This document shows, piece after piece, positions 14,624-23,377 of a stretch of DNA of 32,794 bases (positions within the stretch are counted from its first letter, which is position 1; every line of letters begins with the position of its first letter). The stretch lies in contig SYMJ01000069.1 in NCBI GenBank assembly GCA_005805505.1, forward strand, positions 1 to 32,794, written 5' to 3'. The DNA comes from Verrucomicrobiales bacterium. Its GTDB lineage: Bacteria; Verrucomicrobiota; Verrucomicrobiia; Limisphaerales; UBA9464. Position numbers and translations under genes: made by a program. Below the pieces are notes generated by a model. That model was not told the DNA's origin and made no database searches. It was given only the letters and a program-made list of their open reading frames with translations.

Positions 14624-17600
14624 GTGAACTTTCTAGGTTGGGTCGCCGTGAGCAGGACCTCGTTCGCAATGGTGATCGCAATGGCGGTCGCTGGGACTTG
14701 CCGTGGTGCTGAGGCTGTGCCGTCGCCCAAGACTCGGGTGAGCTATTCGGAGGCCTACGGAAAAACCGATCGGGCGACGAATGTGGCTGCGGCTGACTTG
14801 GCTCGCTTCGCTCCCGTATCTCCTGATCGAGCTTTGGAGACGTTCCAGATTCGGAAGGGGTTCCGTCTGGAATTGGCGGCAAGCGAGCCTCAGGTGGTGA
14901 GTCCGGTGACGATGGCTTTTGATGAGGATGGCCGCGCGTTCGTCGCCGAAATGATCGATTACTCCGAGCGCCGGGATGAGACCCCGCATGCCGGGCGGAT
15001 TCGGATGCTGGAGGATCTCGATGGCGATGGTCGCTTCGACCGTTCCACGGTCTTTGCTGACCACCTTCCTTGGCCGACGGCTCTCATTTGTTCTCGGGGC
15101 GGGCTGTATGTTGGGGCCTCTCCGGATATCCTGTGGCTCAAAGACACGACGGGCGATGGTCGGGCTGACGAACGCCGCGTTGTGGTGAGCGGATTCGGCA
15201 GTGGGGTGACCCGACTCAATGTTCAGGCTCTCCTCAATTCCTTCAATTGGGGGCTGGATCACCGCCTTTACGGGGCCACCGGTCCCAATGGGGGAAATCG
15301 TGTGGTCCGGTCGGGTGCGGAGGGTTCCGGGCTTGATTTGCGGGGTTCGGATTTCAGCCTCGATCCTCTGACCGAAACGCTCCGTCCGGAGACGGGCGGC
15401 GGTCAGTATGGACTCTCCTTCGATTCGGTGGGAAATCGATTTGTGAGCAGCAATAGCGATCACCTCCAGTGGATGGCCTTGGACTGGCCGCATGCTTCGC
15501 GCAATCCCTGGGTCGCTCTGCCGTCGCCGCGGGTGAGCATCGCTGCCGACGGACCCGCGGCTGAGGTGTTCCGGATTAGTCCCGACGAGCCTTGGAGGAT
15601 TGTTCGGACGCGGTGGCGCATTAGTGGGGTAGTCCCAGGCATGGTCGAGGGCGGTGGGCGGGTCTCGGGTTATTTCACGGGGGCCACTGGAGCGACGGTG
15701 TACCGCGGTGATGCCTATGGCCCGGACTTCATCGACAACGTTTTCATCGGCGATGCCGGGGGCAATCTGGTCCACCGGAAGGTGTTGAAGGCCGACGGGG
15801 TGGGCTGGGTGGCGCGTCGTCCCGTCGACGAACAAGGTGTTGAGTTTCTAGCTTCGCGAGACACGTGGTTCCGGCCGGTGCATTTCCAGAACGGTCCGGA
15901 TGGTTGTCTGTACATCGTGGACATGTACCGGGAGGTGATCGAGCACCCGTGGTCTATCCCTGAGGCCATTAAGCAGCACTTGGATCTCAACAGCGGTAAT
16001 GACCGCGGCCGCATTTGGCGGGTGGTTCCGGAGGGTTTTCGAAGACCGGCTCCGCGGCGGTGGAGCCAAGCCTCGGTGAGTCAGTGCGTGGCGGCTCTCG
16101 AAAGCTCGAATGGATGGGTTCGCGAGACAGCGTCGCGACTCATTCACGAACGTCAGGATCGTTCTGCGGTGCCGGAGTTGGAGCGGTTGCTCGAGCAATC
16201 GGCGGTCCCGCTGGCCCGACTGCATGCTTTGTATTCACTCGAGGGATTGAAGGCGCTGGAGGGGGCACGCCCTCTGACAATCGCCCTGGCCGACCGGGAT
16301 GAACGCGTTCGCGAGCATGCTGTGAAATGGGTGGAGCCTCGGGTGACGGGCACGGATCCGACGGCCAAGAGCCTTCAGGGACTGCTCTTGAGCTTGGTCG
16401 ATGATCCCTCCGTTCGAGTTCGTTGCCAAGTGGCCCTGACCCTGGGGGCCTGGTCGGGTTCAGAACGGAACAAAGCCTTGGCCCGGATCGTCATTCGGGA
16501 CTGGGATCAACCGTGGGTGCAGGCAGCGGTCTTGAGCGGTCTCTCCACGGGTGCCGGAGAGGTGCTCGCAAGTCTGGCTCAGGATCTGGGATTCATCCAG
16601 CGACCGCGCAGCGGGGAGTTTCTGGAGGCGATCGCGACGGTGATGGGCGCGCAGGGGCTTCCGGGTGAGGTGGATCTTTTTCTGGACCGGGTGGCCAGCC
16701 CCGAGTGGTCTGCCCCGGCGCCTCGCATGGTTCGTGCCTTTCTCGAGGCTGCGGCTCGCTCTGGCAAATCGGTGGTTTCCCGGGAGTCGGAGGAGCGCCT
16801 GCAGAAGCTGTTTCGATCCGCCATCGTCCGTTCCGCTGGGGAAGGACTGCCAGAGGTCGATCGCGTCCGGGCGGTGGAGTTGCTTGCGGTGGGCCGTCCG
16901 GCCGAGGTGGTTGAACCGTTGAGCCGGTTGCTATTGACCGACTCACCCCGTGTTCGCGCAGCGGCCATCCAGTCCTTGGGGCGGTTGAACTCTCCAGGCG
17001 TGGCCGAAAGTCTTCTCAAGCCATGGAAGGCTTATCGGGCTGAGGATCGGGCGGCCGTGGTGGCGTTGCTCGCCAATCGCCCCGAACGCGCCCAGGCGCT
17101 GCTGGCGGCGGTAGAACGAGGTGAAGTTGGCCCCGCAGCGATCCCCGCGGCCACAGCCCGAAGCCTCCAGACCCATTCGAACCCCGCTGTGGCGTCGGCC
17201 GCGCTGCAATGGCTCCCGAAGGAACCCTCCAGCGCCGATACCGTGGCTGCGCTCCAATCGGCATTGACCTTGCCTGGTTCAACGACCCGAGGAGGCTTGA
17301 TCTTTCTCGAACGCTGCGCGGCCTGTCATCGTGCCGGTTCCGACGGTCATGCCGTGGGGCCGGATTTGGTGACGGTGCGCACAGCAGGAAAAGCCAAACT
17401 GCTCACGAGCATGGTGCAACCGCATGCCGAGGTGGCCCCTCAATACATCGCCTTTGCCGTGGAAACACTGGACGGCGAAACCTACGCGGCCTTGATCGCC
17501 CGGGAGACGCCTACTCATGTGACGCTGCGCCTCGGCGGTGGTCAGGAGCTCACTTTGGAGCGTCGAGCCGTCCGTTCCATGCGCAGCTCGGGGCAGTCGC

Positions 17601-17707
17601 TCATGCCCGAGGGTCTCCTTACCGGGTTGTCCCCGGAGGCGGTGGCCGATTTGTTGGAGTTTGTTTCCAATGCGCCGGCTTCAGTGTCGATTCCCTCAAA
17701 ACCATGA
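14624..17707 (+). CDS. PVC-type membrane-bound dehydrogenase with HEAT repeats and c-type heme domain
   Basis: Likely an exported oxidoreductase that passes electrons to its own heme. The 1027 residues start with a signal sequence, then a beta-propeller dehydrogenase region (~65-470) of the kind found in Planctomycetes and Verrucomicrobia, with FRLELAASEPQVVSPVTMAFDEDGRAFVAEM and LEDLDGDGRFD. HEAT-like helical repeats follow (~490-870), and a C-terminal cytochrome c domain with C898-AA-C901-H902 and a VGPDLV-type loop after it. The GTG at 14624 gives the longest product; GTG at 14648 (MSRTSFAMV...) or ATG at 14669 would give a cleaner signal peptide, so the start is uncertain. The stop overlaps the next start (ATGA), implying co-translation with the glycosidase-like gene. 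The substrate is unknown for nearly all members of the family. Confidence 0.9.
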   Translation: MNFLGWVAVSRTSFAMVIAMAVAGTCRGAEAVPSPKTRVSYSEAYGKTDRATNVAAADLARFAPVSPDRALETFQIRKGFRLELAASEPQVVSPVTMAFDEDGRAFVAEMIDYSERRDETPHAGRIRMLEDLDGDGRFDRSTVFADHLPWPTALICSRGGLYVGASPDILWLKDTTGDGRADERRVVVSGFGSGVTRLNVQALLNSFNWGLDHRLYGATGPNGGNRVVRSGAEGSGLDLRGSDFSLDPLTETLRPETGGGQYGLSFDSVGNRFVSSNSDHLQWMALDWPHASRNPWVALPSPRVSIAADGPAAEVFRISPDEPWRIVRTRWRISGVVPGMVEGGGRVSGYFTGATGATVYRGDAYGPDFIDNVFIGDAGGNLVHRKVLKADGVGWVARRPVDEQGVEFLASRDTWFRPVHFQNGPDGCLYIVDMYREVIEHPWSIPEAIKQHLDLNSGNDRGRIWRVVPEGFRRPAPRRWSQASVSQCVAALESSNGWVRETASRLIHERQDRSAVPELERLLEQSAVPLARLHALYSLEGLKALEGARPLTIALADRDERVREHAVKWVEPRVTGTDPTAKSLQGLLLSLVDDPSVRVRCQVALTLGAWSGSERNKALARIVIRDWDQPWVQAAVLSGLSTGAGEVLASLAQDLGFIQRPRSGEFLEAIATVMGAQGLPGEVDLFLDRVASPEWSAPAPRMVRAFLEAAARSGKSVVSRESEERLQKLFRSAIVRSAGEGLPEVDRVRAVELLAVGRPAEVVEPLSRLLLTDSPRVRAAAIQSLGRLNSPGVAESLLKPWKAYRAEDRAAVVALLANRPERAQALLAAVERGEVGPAAIPAATARSLQTHSNPAVASAALQWLPKEPSSADTVAALQSALTLPGSTTRGGLIFLERCAACHRAGSDGHAVGPDLVTVRTAGKAKLLTSMVQPHAEVAPQYIAFAVETLDGETYAALIARETPTHVTLRLGGGQELTLERRAVRSMRSSGQSLMPEGLLTGLSPEAVADLLEFVSNAPASVSIPSKP

Positions 17708-19914
17708 ATGCCCCGGTGCCGATCGCGGTCCACATCAGCTTTTCCATGCTCCGGAACTATTCATTTTGGACGGCCCTCGGATTGCTAATCCACACGGTGG
17801 TTTTAGCCAGTGCTGCTAATTCCGATTGGTTGATCGATCCATCGCCGTATCGGGCGCGGGTTCAGGTTGTCTCGGATCGTCCCGAGCTCGTTCTCGACAA
17901 CGGTCTGCTGCGGCGCGTCATTCGCATCGAGCCTAACGCAGCTACGGTTTCGTTGGAGAATCGCATTAGCGGCGAGTCCCTGATCCGCGGGGTGAAGCCG
18001 GAAGCCGTGGTGGAGCTCAACGGCAAACGATTCGAGGTCGGGGGTCTTCAAGGGCAACCCAACTACGCCTTCCTCAGGCCCGAATGGGAAGGGCAACTCA
18101 AAGCGCGGCCCGAGGCGTTTCGCTTTGTGGGCCATGAGATTGGAGTCCCTCAGGAACGCATGGCGTGGAAGCAGGTGCGGCATCATGCGCCGGGGGTCCA
18201 ATGGCCGCCGCGGGGAGTGACTCTGAGGCTCGATTTCGAGGCACCGTCGTCATTGGTCTCCGAACCGTCACTCCGCGGACTCCGGATTTCAGTGCACTAC
18301 GAATTGTACGATGGCATTCCCTGCTACTCGAAGTGGTTGACCGTGAGCAACGGAACGGCCTCGGCGGTGACGATCAACCATTTTTCTAGCGAGGTGCTCG
18401 CGGCCGTCGAGCGGGTCTCGGAAGTGGATGAGCTGTCGGTGGGGCTGACGCCTCCCAACTTCCATGTCGAAACGGATATGTCGTTTGGTGGAATGACCGG
18501 GGCAGGGGCCAATCGGCGTTCCTATCGGTGGCTGACGGATCCTGAGTTTCATTCCCAGGTCAATTACGAGAAGAAGACCCCTTGCTTGCTGGATGTGGGG
18601 CCCGATCTGGGACCCGATCAGACAGTGGCTCCCGGGGCTACCTTCGAAACCTACCGAGCCTGGATCTTGCCGCAGGACAGCACGGACCGCGAGCGGTGTG
18701 GTCTGGCCGTGCGGCGGATGATGCGCACGGTGGCTCCTTGGGTGACCGAGAATCCGCTAATGATGCACCTGGTGTCCTCCCACGGGCCGACGGTCACCAA
18801 TGCCATCGATCAGTGCGCGGCCACCGGCTTCGAAATGCTTATTCTCAGTTTTGGCAGCGGCTTCGACATGGAGAACGGACGCCCAGAAACCTTACAGAAA
18901 GCCAAAGCCTTCTCGGCCTATGCGCAGAGTCGGGGCGTGGAAATTGGGAGCTATTCGTTGCTGGCCTCGCGCAGCGTCGGTGGTGGGAATGACGTGGTCT
19001 TGCCTCCCGGGCTCAAGCCGGTGTTTGGAAATTCGCCCTGCCTCCAAAGCCAGTGGGGCACTAATTACTTCCGCCGATTGTACGAGTTCCATCGCCAGAG
19101 TGGTTTCACCCTGCTGGAGCACGATGGTTCGTATCCGGGCGACCCGTGTGCGTCCACGAACCATCCGGGGCACCGACGTTGGGAGGATTCCCGCTGGAAC
19201 CAGTGGGTGGAGATTCGAGACTTCTACCGTTGGTGCCGGGGCGAGGGGTTCTACCTGAACGTGCCCGATCACTATTTCATGGCCGGTTCCACCAAAACTG
19301 GCATGGGCTACCGCGAGGTGAACTGGTCCTTACCGCGGGAACAGCAAGTCATTCACACCCGTCAGAACATTTATGACGGTACTTGGGAAAAAACCCCGAG
19401 CATGGGGTGGATGTTTGTGCCGCTGACCGAGTACCAGGGCGGAGGGGCCGCTGCGACCATCGAACCCTTGTCCGAGCACCTAGACCATTATCGGCACATG
19501 CTGGAGAGTAATTTGGCCTTGGGAGTCCAGGCCTGTTATCGCGGTCCGCGCCTCTTTGACAGCGAAGTGACCCGGTCCATGGTTAAAGGCGAAGTGGATT
19601 GGTTTAAGGCACACCGAGACATTCTCGAGAGCGACCTGATCCATGGCCGACGGGCCGACGCTCGGGATCTGGACTGGATGCTCCACGTGAATCCCTCCTT
19701 AAAAGAAAAGGGGATGCTAGTGGTCTTCAATCCATTAAATGAACCGGTCCGCAAGGTGTTGAAACCTAATCTCTATTACACTGGATTGACCCAGACCGCG
19801 CGATTGCGGGAGCGCGGTGGCAAGGCGCAGCGCCTGCCGGTGGGTCGTGACGGTCGGGTGGAGGTGAGCGTGACTGTGGCAGCTCAGGGCATGAACTGGT
19901 GGGTAATCGAATGA
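17704..19914 (+). CDS. Secreted probable glycoside hydrolase (clan-D/alpha-galactosidase-like)
   Basis: Probably cleaves a glycan outside the cytoplasm, but the family is not firmly recognised. Seen: a signal peptide (MLRNYSFWTALGLLIHTVVLASA), a long N-terminal beta-sandwich-like half (~40-330), and a half with TIM-barrel character. That half includes TNAIDQCAATGFEMLILSFGSG, then FTLLEHDGSYPGDPC, where Asp474 (numbered from 17704) sits at the end of a strand like the nucleophile of GH27/GH36 enzymes, then a beta-rich C-terminus. The 736 residues fit such an architecture. ATG at 17704 overlaps the previous stop by four bases; ATG at 17746 starts the signal peptide more directly and is an alternative. 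The frame is open to 17209, but that part overlaps the dehydrogenase gene. The stop overlaps the next start by four bases. The enzyme class is inference. Confidence 0.72.
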   Translation: MNAPVPIAVHISFSMLRNYSFWTALGLLIHTVVLASAANSDWLIDPSPYRARVQVVSDRPELVLDNGLLRRVIRIEPNAATVSLENRISGESLIRGVKPEAVVELNGKRFEVGGLQGQPNYAFLRPEWEGQLKARPEAFRFVGHEIGVPQERMAWKQVRHHAPGVQWPPRGVTLRLDFEAPSSLVSEPSLRGLRISVHYELYDGIPCYSKWLTVSNGTASAVTINHFSSEVLAAVERVSEVDELSVGLTPPNFHVETDMSFGGMTGAGANRRSYRWLTDPEFHSQVNYEKKTPCLLDVGPDLGPDQTVAPGATFETYRAWILPQDSTDRERCGLAVRRMMRTVAPWVTENPLMMHLVSSHGPTVTNAIDQCAATGFEMLILSFGSGFDMENGRPETLQKAKAFSAYAQSRGVEIGSYSLLASRSVGGGNDVVLPPGLKPVFGNSPCLQSQWGTNYFRRLYEFHRQSGFTLLEHDGSYPGDPCASTNHPGHRRWEDSRWNQWVEIRDFYRWCRGEGFYLNVPDHYFMAGSTKTGMGYREVNWSLPREQQVIHTRQNIYDGTWEKTPSMGWMFVPLTEYQGGGAAATIEPLSEHLDHYRHMLESNLALGVQACYRGPRLFDSEVTRSMVKGEVDWFKAHRDILESDLIHGRRADARDLDWMLHVNPSLKEKGMLVVFNPLNEPVRKVLKPNLYYTGLTQTARLRERGGKAQRLPVGRDGRVEVSVTVAAQGMNWWVIE

Positions 19915-21608
19915 AGAACTTCGGTTTGAACGATTTGTGGGCGTCTCGATGGTTTCGGGCGCTCGGGTTTATAGCCGTTTTTGGATGGACTCTTTGCCTG
20001 CCATCTCTGGTGGCTCAAGGAACCAACTCGTCGGTCCCCGCTACTTCAGAAACCGAGGGTGCCCGTGGACGTGATCTCTACCTCAAGAACTGCTTTGCCT
20101 GTCACCAGATGCGGGGGCAGGGGATCCCGGGAATCTTTCCGCCACTGGCTGGTTCCGACTACCTCTTGGCCGACATCGATCGAGCCATCCGGATCATCTG
20201 CGAGGGGTTGAATGGCGAGATCACGGTCAATGCGCGTCGGTACGCCGGTGTCATGCCGCCCGCCGTCTTGCAAGACGAGGAGGTTGCTTCTGTTCTTAAC
20301 TACGTCCTCCGCAATTGGGGCAACGCGGGCCCCGAGGTGACTTCCGAGCATGTCAAGAAGGTGCGGGCCACGACGGCTTATCCGACCTTTGAAGCACTTC
20401 AGTTGGCCAATCGCTATCCGCCCTTGCCTAAAGCTCCGGAGGGCTTCCGTTTGCGCGAGGTGGCCCGGTTGCCGTTCCGCCCGGTGCGCCTAACGAGCGA
20501 CGGTCGTGGCCATGGTTTGTATGTCCTGACCGAGCAGGGCGATGTGTGGCGGTTGGATCCCTCGAACGCGGCCTTGAAGCAAATCCTTCCGGCCAATCGC
20601 TATTTGGAACGTCGCCCGGAGGATATTGGAGGGCCTCTCTTCGTGCTCGGAATGACCCTTGACCGGCAGAAGCGACTCTACATCGCCTCCAATCAACAGA
20701 ACAAGGCGACCCGGCCTTACCAGAATATTGTCACTATTTATCGGAGTTCCTCCGTGACCAATGGACATCCCTCGGAGTTGAAGCCGTGGTTCCAGACCAA
20801 TTACCCGGGGAGTCCGGCCTATATTCATGCCGTGGAGAATATTGCCTTTGGTCCGGATGGGCATTTGTACGCCGGCAATGGCGGCCGCACTGACGGAGGA
20901 CTCACCGGAGCCGATTCGGAATGGTACGGCGGTGGCGAAACCCCCATTACCGGTTGCCTCTGGCGAATCAAGTCTGACTCCACTCCGCCTGTTCTGGAGG
21001 TCTACGCCCGAGGCCTTCGCAACGCGTATGGTTTTTGTTGGAATGCCGCCGGTGAGATGTTCGCCACCGAGAACGGTCCGGATGCGGACGCTCCGGAAGA
21101 ACTCAACCACATCGAGCAGGGCAAGCATTACGGTTTTCCGTACCGGTTCGCCGATTGGACCAAGAAGGCCTATCCCACGAGCCCAGAACCACCCGCTGGC
21201 CTCGCCTTCACGCTGCCGGTGGCCAATCTCGGACCTGATGGCGGATTCTCTGGGACTCCGATGTTCACGTTTGATCCGCATTCGGGTCCTGGCGGCATTG
21301 TGTTTCTGGGAAAGGAGTTTCCCGAAGGATATCGGGGCACGTTCTTGCTGACCCGGTTTGGAAATTTTATTCGATCACCTAAGGATAACTCGGGATTCGA
21401 TGTGCTCCGGGCCACCTTGCGCCGGAATGCCGAGGGGCGCTACGAGGGGCATTTCCACACCGTGCTTTCGGGACTTGGCCGCCCCATCGATATCCATCTG
21501 GGCGCGCCAGGAAAACTCTACATCGCCGAATATTCCCGAGCCACCAACAGCGGCGATTCCTATGGCCCTTCAGGCCGGATTCTCGAGTTGTCGGTAGCAG
21601 GGCGCTGA
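19911..21608 (+). CDS. Cytochrome c fused to a PQQ-type sugar dehydrogenase domain
   Basis: Probably oxidises a sugar or aldose outside the cytoplasm and hands electrons to its own heme. The 565 residues comprise a signal peptide (~1-36, ending LVAQG) and a cytochrome c domain at ~45-145 with C61-FA-C64-H65 and a likely axial Met115 in YAGVMPP. The rest (~175-560) is a six-bladed-propeller domain like soluble glucose/sorbosone dehydrogenases, with FGPDGHLYAGNGGRTDGG, ARGLRNAYGFCW, TENGPDADAPEELNHI and the C-terminal GRPIDIHLGAPGKLYIAEY. The ATG at 19911 overlaps the preceding stop (ATGA). It is the third member of the coupled unit beginning at 14624. No PQQ synthesis genes are nearby. Use of PQQ is inferred from the fold, not proven by specific residues. 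Confidence 0.88.
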   Translation: MKNFGLNDLWASRWFRALGFIAVFGWTLCLPSLVAQGTNSSVPATSETEGARGRDLYLKNCFACHQMRGQGIPGIFPPLAGSDYLLADIDRAIRIICEGLNGEITVNARRYAGVMPPAVLQDEEVASVLNYVLRNWGNAGPEVTSEHVKKVRATTAYPTFEALQLANRYPPLPKAPEGFRLREVARLPFRPVRLTSDGRGHGLYVLTEQGDVWRLDPSNAALKQILPANRYLERRPEDIGGPLFVLGMTLDRQKRLYIASNQQNKATRPYQNIVTIYRSSSVTNGHPSELKPWFQTNYPGSPAYIHAVENIAFGPDGHLYAGNGGRTDGGLTGADSEWYGGGETPITGCLWRIKSDSTPPVLEVYARGLRNAYGFCWNAAGEMFATENGPDADAPEELNHIEQGKHYGFPYRFADWTKKAYPTSPEPPAGLAFTLPVANLGPDGGFSGTPMFTFDPHSGPGGIVFLGKEFPEGYRGTFLLTRFGNFIRSPKDNSGFDVLRATLRRNAEGRYEGHFHTVLSGLGRPIDIHLGAPGKLYIAEYSRATNSGDSYGPSGRILELSVAGR

Positions 21609-21610
21609 TC

Positions 21611-21650
21611 TGGAGCCGCTGCAGGGGACGGCCTCGCGCAGTCGGCTCTA
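21611..21650. terminator. Hairpin between converging genes, probably a two-way terminator
   Basis: TGGAGCCGCTGC (21611-21622) pairs with GCAG-T-CGGCTCTA (21638-21650), twelve pairs with one bulged T and one G-T pair, and the loop can fold further. It fills the gap between the cytochrome/dehydrogenase stop (21608) and the stop of the minus-strand glycosyltransferase (21650-21648), which it includes. There is no U-run on either strand, so termination is inferred from stem strength and position. Confidence 0.45.
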
Positions 21651-22370
21651 GGTGAGTCGAGTGGGTTCGGTGTCGATATTGGGCAAACGGCGGCGTTGGT
21701 ACCAAGCCATGCCCATGAGATCGAACAGTCCACGCCCGAGGCGGTTCCAGACCCCGTATTTGGAGACTCCGGCCGTGCGGGGGCGGTGTTTCACGGGCAC
21801 TTCCAGAACATGGCTCCCATTCCCAGCCACGAGGATCGGGAGGAATCGGTGCAGCCCGTTGAAGGGGAAAATCCCGGTCAGGCTGCTGCGTTTGAAGGCG
21901 CGCAACGCGCAACCGGTGTCCGCGAAGTCCCATCCCAGACTCCAGGAGCGGAAACTCCGGGCCACTCGTGACGAGGCCTTGCGCACGAAAGAGTCCTGAC
22001 GATCCACCCGGTGGCCGCACACGAAATCGGCCCGGTCGAGCAATTGCAGCATTCGGGGCAGCTCCGATGGGTCGTTCTGAAGGTCGCCGTCGAGGGTGCA
22101 CAGAAACGGGGCCTCCGTTCGGGAGATGCCGGTCCAAATGGCCGCACTTTGCCCGGAATTCTTGAGGTGCCGCAGTCCGGTGATGCGGGGATCGCGGGCT
22201 TTCTGAGTGCAAATGGCTTCCCAGGTGCCGTCGGTCGACGCGTCATCCACGAGCACCAATTGCCAAGCCCGAGTTTCAGCGCGAAACACTTCGGCAATCT
22301 CGGTCACCAACGGAACGATGTTGGCGACCTCATTGAAGACGGGAACGACGATGACGATCTGCGGAACCAC
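21648..22370 (-). CDS. Glycosyltransferase family 2, dolichyl-phosphate-mannose-synthase-like
   Basis: Transfers a sugar from a nucleotide sugar, probably onto a polyprenyl phosphate or an envelope glycan intermediate. The 240 residues have the GT-A layout: VIVVPVFNEVANIVPLV at ~6-22, VDDASTDGTW at ~41-50 and the metal-binding DGDLQNDP at ~94-101 where Asp96 ends the DxD-like motif. An aromatic acceptor region (GLHRFLPIL) and VPVKHRPRTAGVSKYGVWNR follow, a typical DPM-like C-terminal block. No transmembrane helices are added, so it belongs to the soluble/peripheral group. The start is GTG at 22370; no Shine-Dalgarno is seen. It diverges from mutM with a 101-base gap. A dolichyl-phosphate-mannose-like or undecaprenyl-phosphate sugar transferase is the likeliest role, with substrate unknown. 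Confidence 0.88.
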   Translation of the reverse strand: MVPQIVIVVPVFNEVANIVPLVTEIAEVFRAETRAWQLVLVDDASTDGTWEAICTQKARDPRITGLRHLKNSGQSAAIWTGISRTEAPFLCTLDGDLQNDPSELPRMLQLLDRADFVCGHRVDRQDSFVRKASSRVARSFRSWSLGWDFADTGCALRAFKRSSLTGIFPFNGLHRFLPILVAGNGSHVLEVPVKHRPRTAGVSKYGVWNRLGRGLFDLMGMAWYQRRRLPNIDTEPTRLT

Positions 22371-22471
22371 GGGCCGAAGCCTACGGAATCGAGTCTCACG
22401 GAACCAGTCGTGTTTGCGGTCGACCGAGCTTCACCGTTGGTTTCGCCTTCTGGGTGGCCTACGTTTTCACC

Positions 22472-23308
22472 ATGCCGGAGTTGCCCGAAGTGGAGGCCTT
22501 TGGACGGTGGTTGCTGCCGCAGGTTCGTGGTCAGTGCATCGACACGGTTGAGGTGTTCAAGCCTCGGTTGGTGCGTCCGGTGTCGGTCTTGGCGTTTCAG
22601 CAGGCGGTAGAGGGGGTGCGTATCCAAGAGATTCGCCGCCGGGGCAAGTGCCTCCTCTGGGATTGCGTGCGCCCCAGCGGGGAGTCGGAGTTGCTGGTTA
22701 CCCATTTGGGCATGACCGGCTCCTGGCGAATATTGCCGAGCCATGGGCCGTTGCCTCGACATGCCGCGGTGATCTTTGGCATCGGCGAGCAGCGCGTGGT
22801 GCTGGAGGACCCTCGACAGTTTGGGCATCTCCGGTTGGGGAACGCAGCGGTGCCGGAGCTAGGCCCTGAACCGTTGGATCCCTGCTTCACGCCTGAGTTG
22901 CTCGGCAAGGCATTGGCCCACGGGCGGAGGCCCATCAAAGTTTGCCTGATGGATCCTTCCCGGTTGGCCGGGGTGGGTAATTTGTATGCGAGCGAAGCGT
23001 TGTTTTTGGCCGGGATTGATCCAACAACGCCGGCTCACTCACTGAAATTTGAAGCCATGGGGCGACTGCATGCAGTCCTGCAGAAACTCCTCCAAGCTGC
23101 GGTGGAACGAAATCTTCAGGCCCTTCGATCAGATTGCCCCATGCTCTATCAACAGGAGGGGGTGCCGGAGGATCCGTCCGAGGGTGGGCTTTGGGTGTAT
23201 GACCGTGAGGGACAACCGTGTTTTCGCTGCGGAGCGTCGATTGTTCGTTTCATGCAGTCAGGGCGTTCCACTTTTCAGTGTCCCCAGTGTCAGTTGGCCG
23301 TGAAGTGA
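22472..23308 (+). CDS. mutM: Formamidopyrimidine-DNA glycosylase
   Basis: Removes 8-oxoguanine and ring-opened purines from DNA and nicks the abasic site by beta/delta elimination. The 278 residues are of standard length. MPELPEVE provides catalytic Pro2 and Glu3, so the start at 22472 is fixed (an in-frame ATG at 22454 is wrong because Pro2 must be N-terminal). VTHLGMTGSWR and VLEDPRQFGHLRL are conserved core motifs; the helix-two-turn-helix region is RLAGVGNLYASEALFLAGI, and the C-terminal zinc finger is CFRCGA...CPQCQ. All expected residues are present. The stop codon is embedded in a 13-base tandem repeat (see repeat at 23301). It is followed by a lipoprotein gene and maf on the same strand. 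Confidence 0.96.
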   Translation: MPELPEVEAFGRWLLPQVRGQCIDTVEVFKPRLVRPVSVLAFQQAVEGVRIQEIRRRGKCLLWDCVRPSGESELLVTHLGMTGSWRILPSHGPLPRHAAVIFGIGEQRVVLEDPRQFGHLRLGNAAVPELGPEPLDPCFTPELLGKALAHGRRPIKVCLMDPSRLAGVGNLYASEALFLAGIDPTTPAHSLKFEAMGRLHAVLQKLLQAAVERNLQALRSDCPMLYQQEGVPEDPSEGGLWVYDREGQPCFRCGASIVRFMQSGRSTFQCPQCQLAVK

Positions 23309-23339
23309 GTGGATGAAGTGAGGGGATGAAGTGAGGGGG
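23301..23339 (+). repeat. 13-base tandem repeat x3 covering the mutM stop codon
   Basis: Three copies of TGAAGTGAGNGGA start at 23301, 23314 and 23327, the last trailing into a G-run. The first copy is the end of mutM (GTG AAG TGA) with its stop; the later copies duplicate the Lys-stop end in the spacer. Suggests slipped-strand duplication of a gene end. Confidence 0.85.
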
Positions 23340-23377
23340 GTTGTCAGCGAGGGGGGTTGCGGTGCTCAATAGTCCCT

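Noticed and set aside
14633-15835. 400-codon minus-strand open frame inside the PVC dehydrogenase
   Set aside because: Arginine/histidine/proline-rich product without motifs, opposite a well-supported gene; typical GC-rich shadow.
17209-17703. N-terminal extension of the glycosidase-like gene
   Set aside because: Lies inside the dehydrogenase coding region and is arginine-rich; the signal peptide begins at 17704 or 17746.
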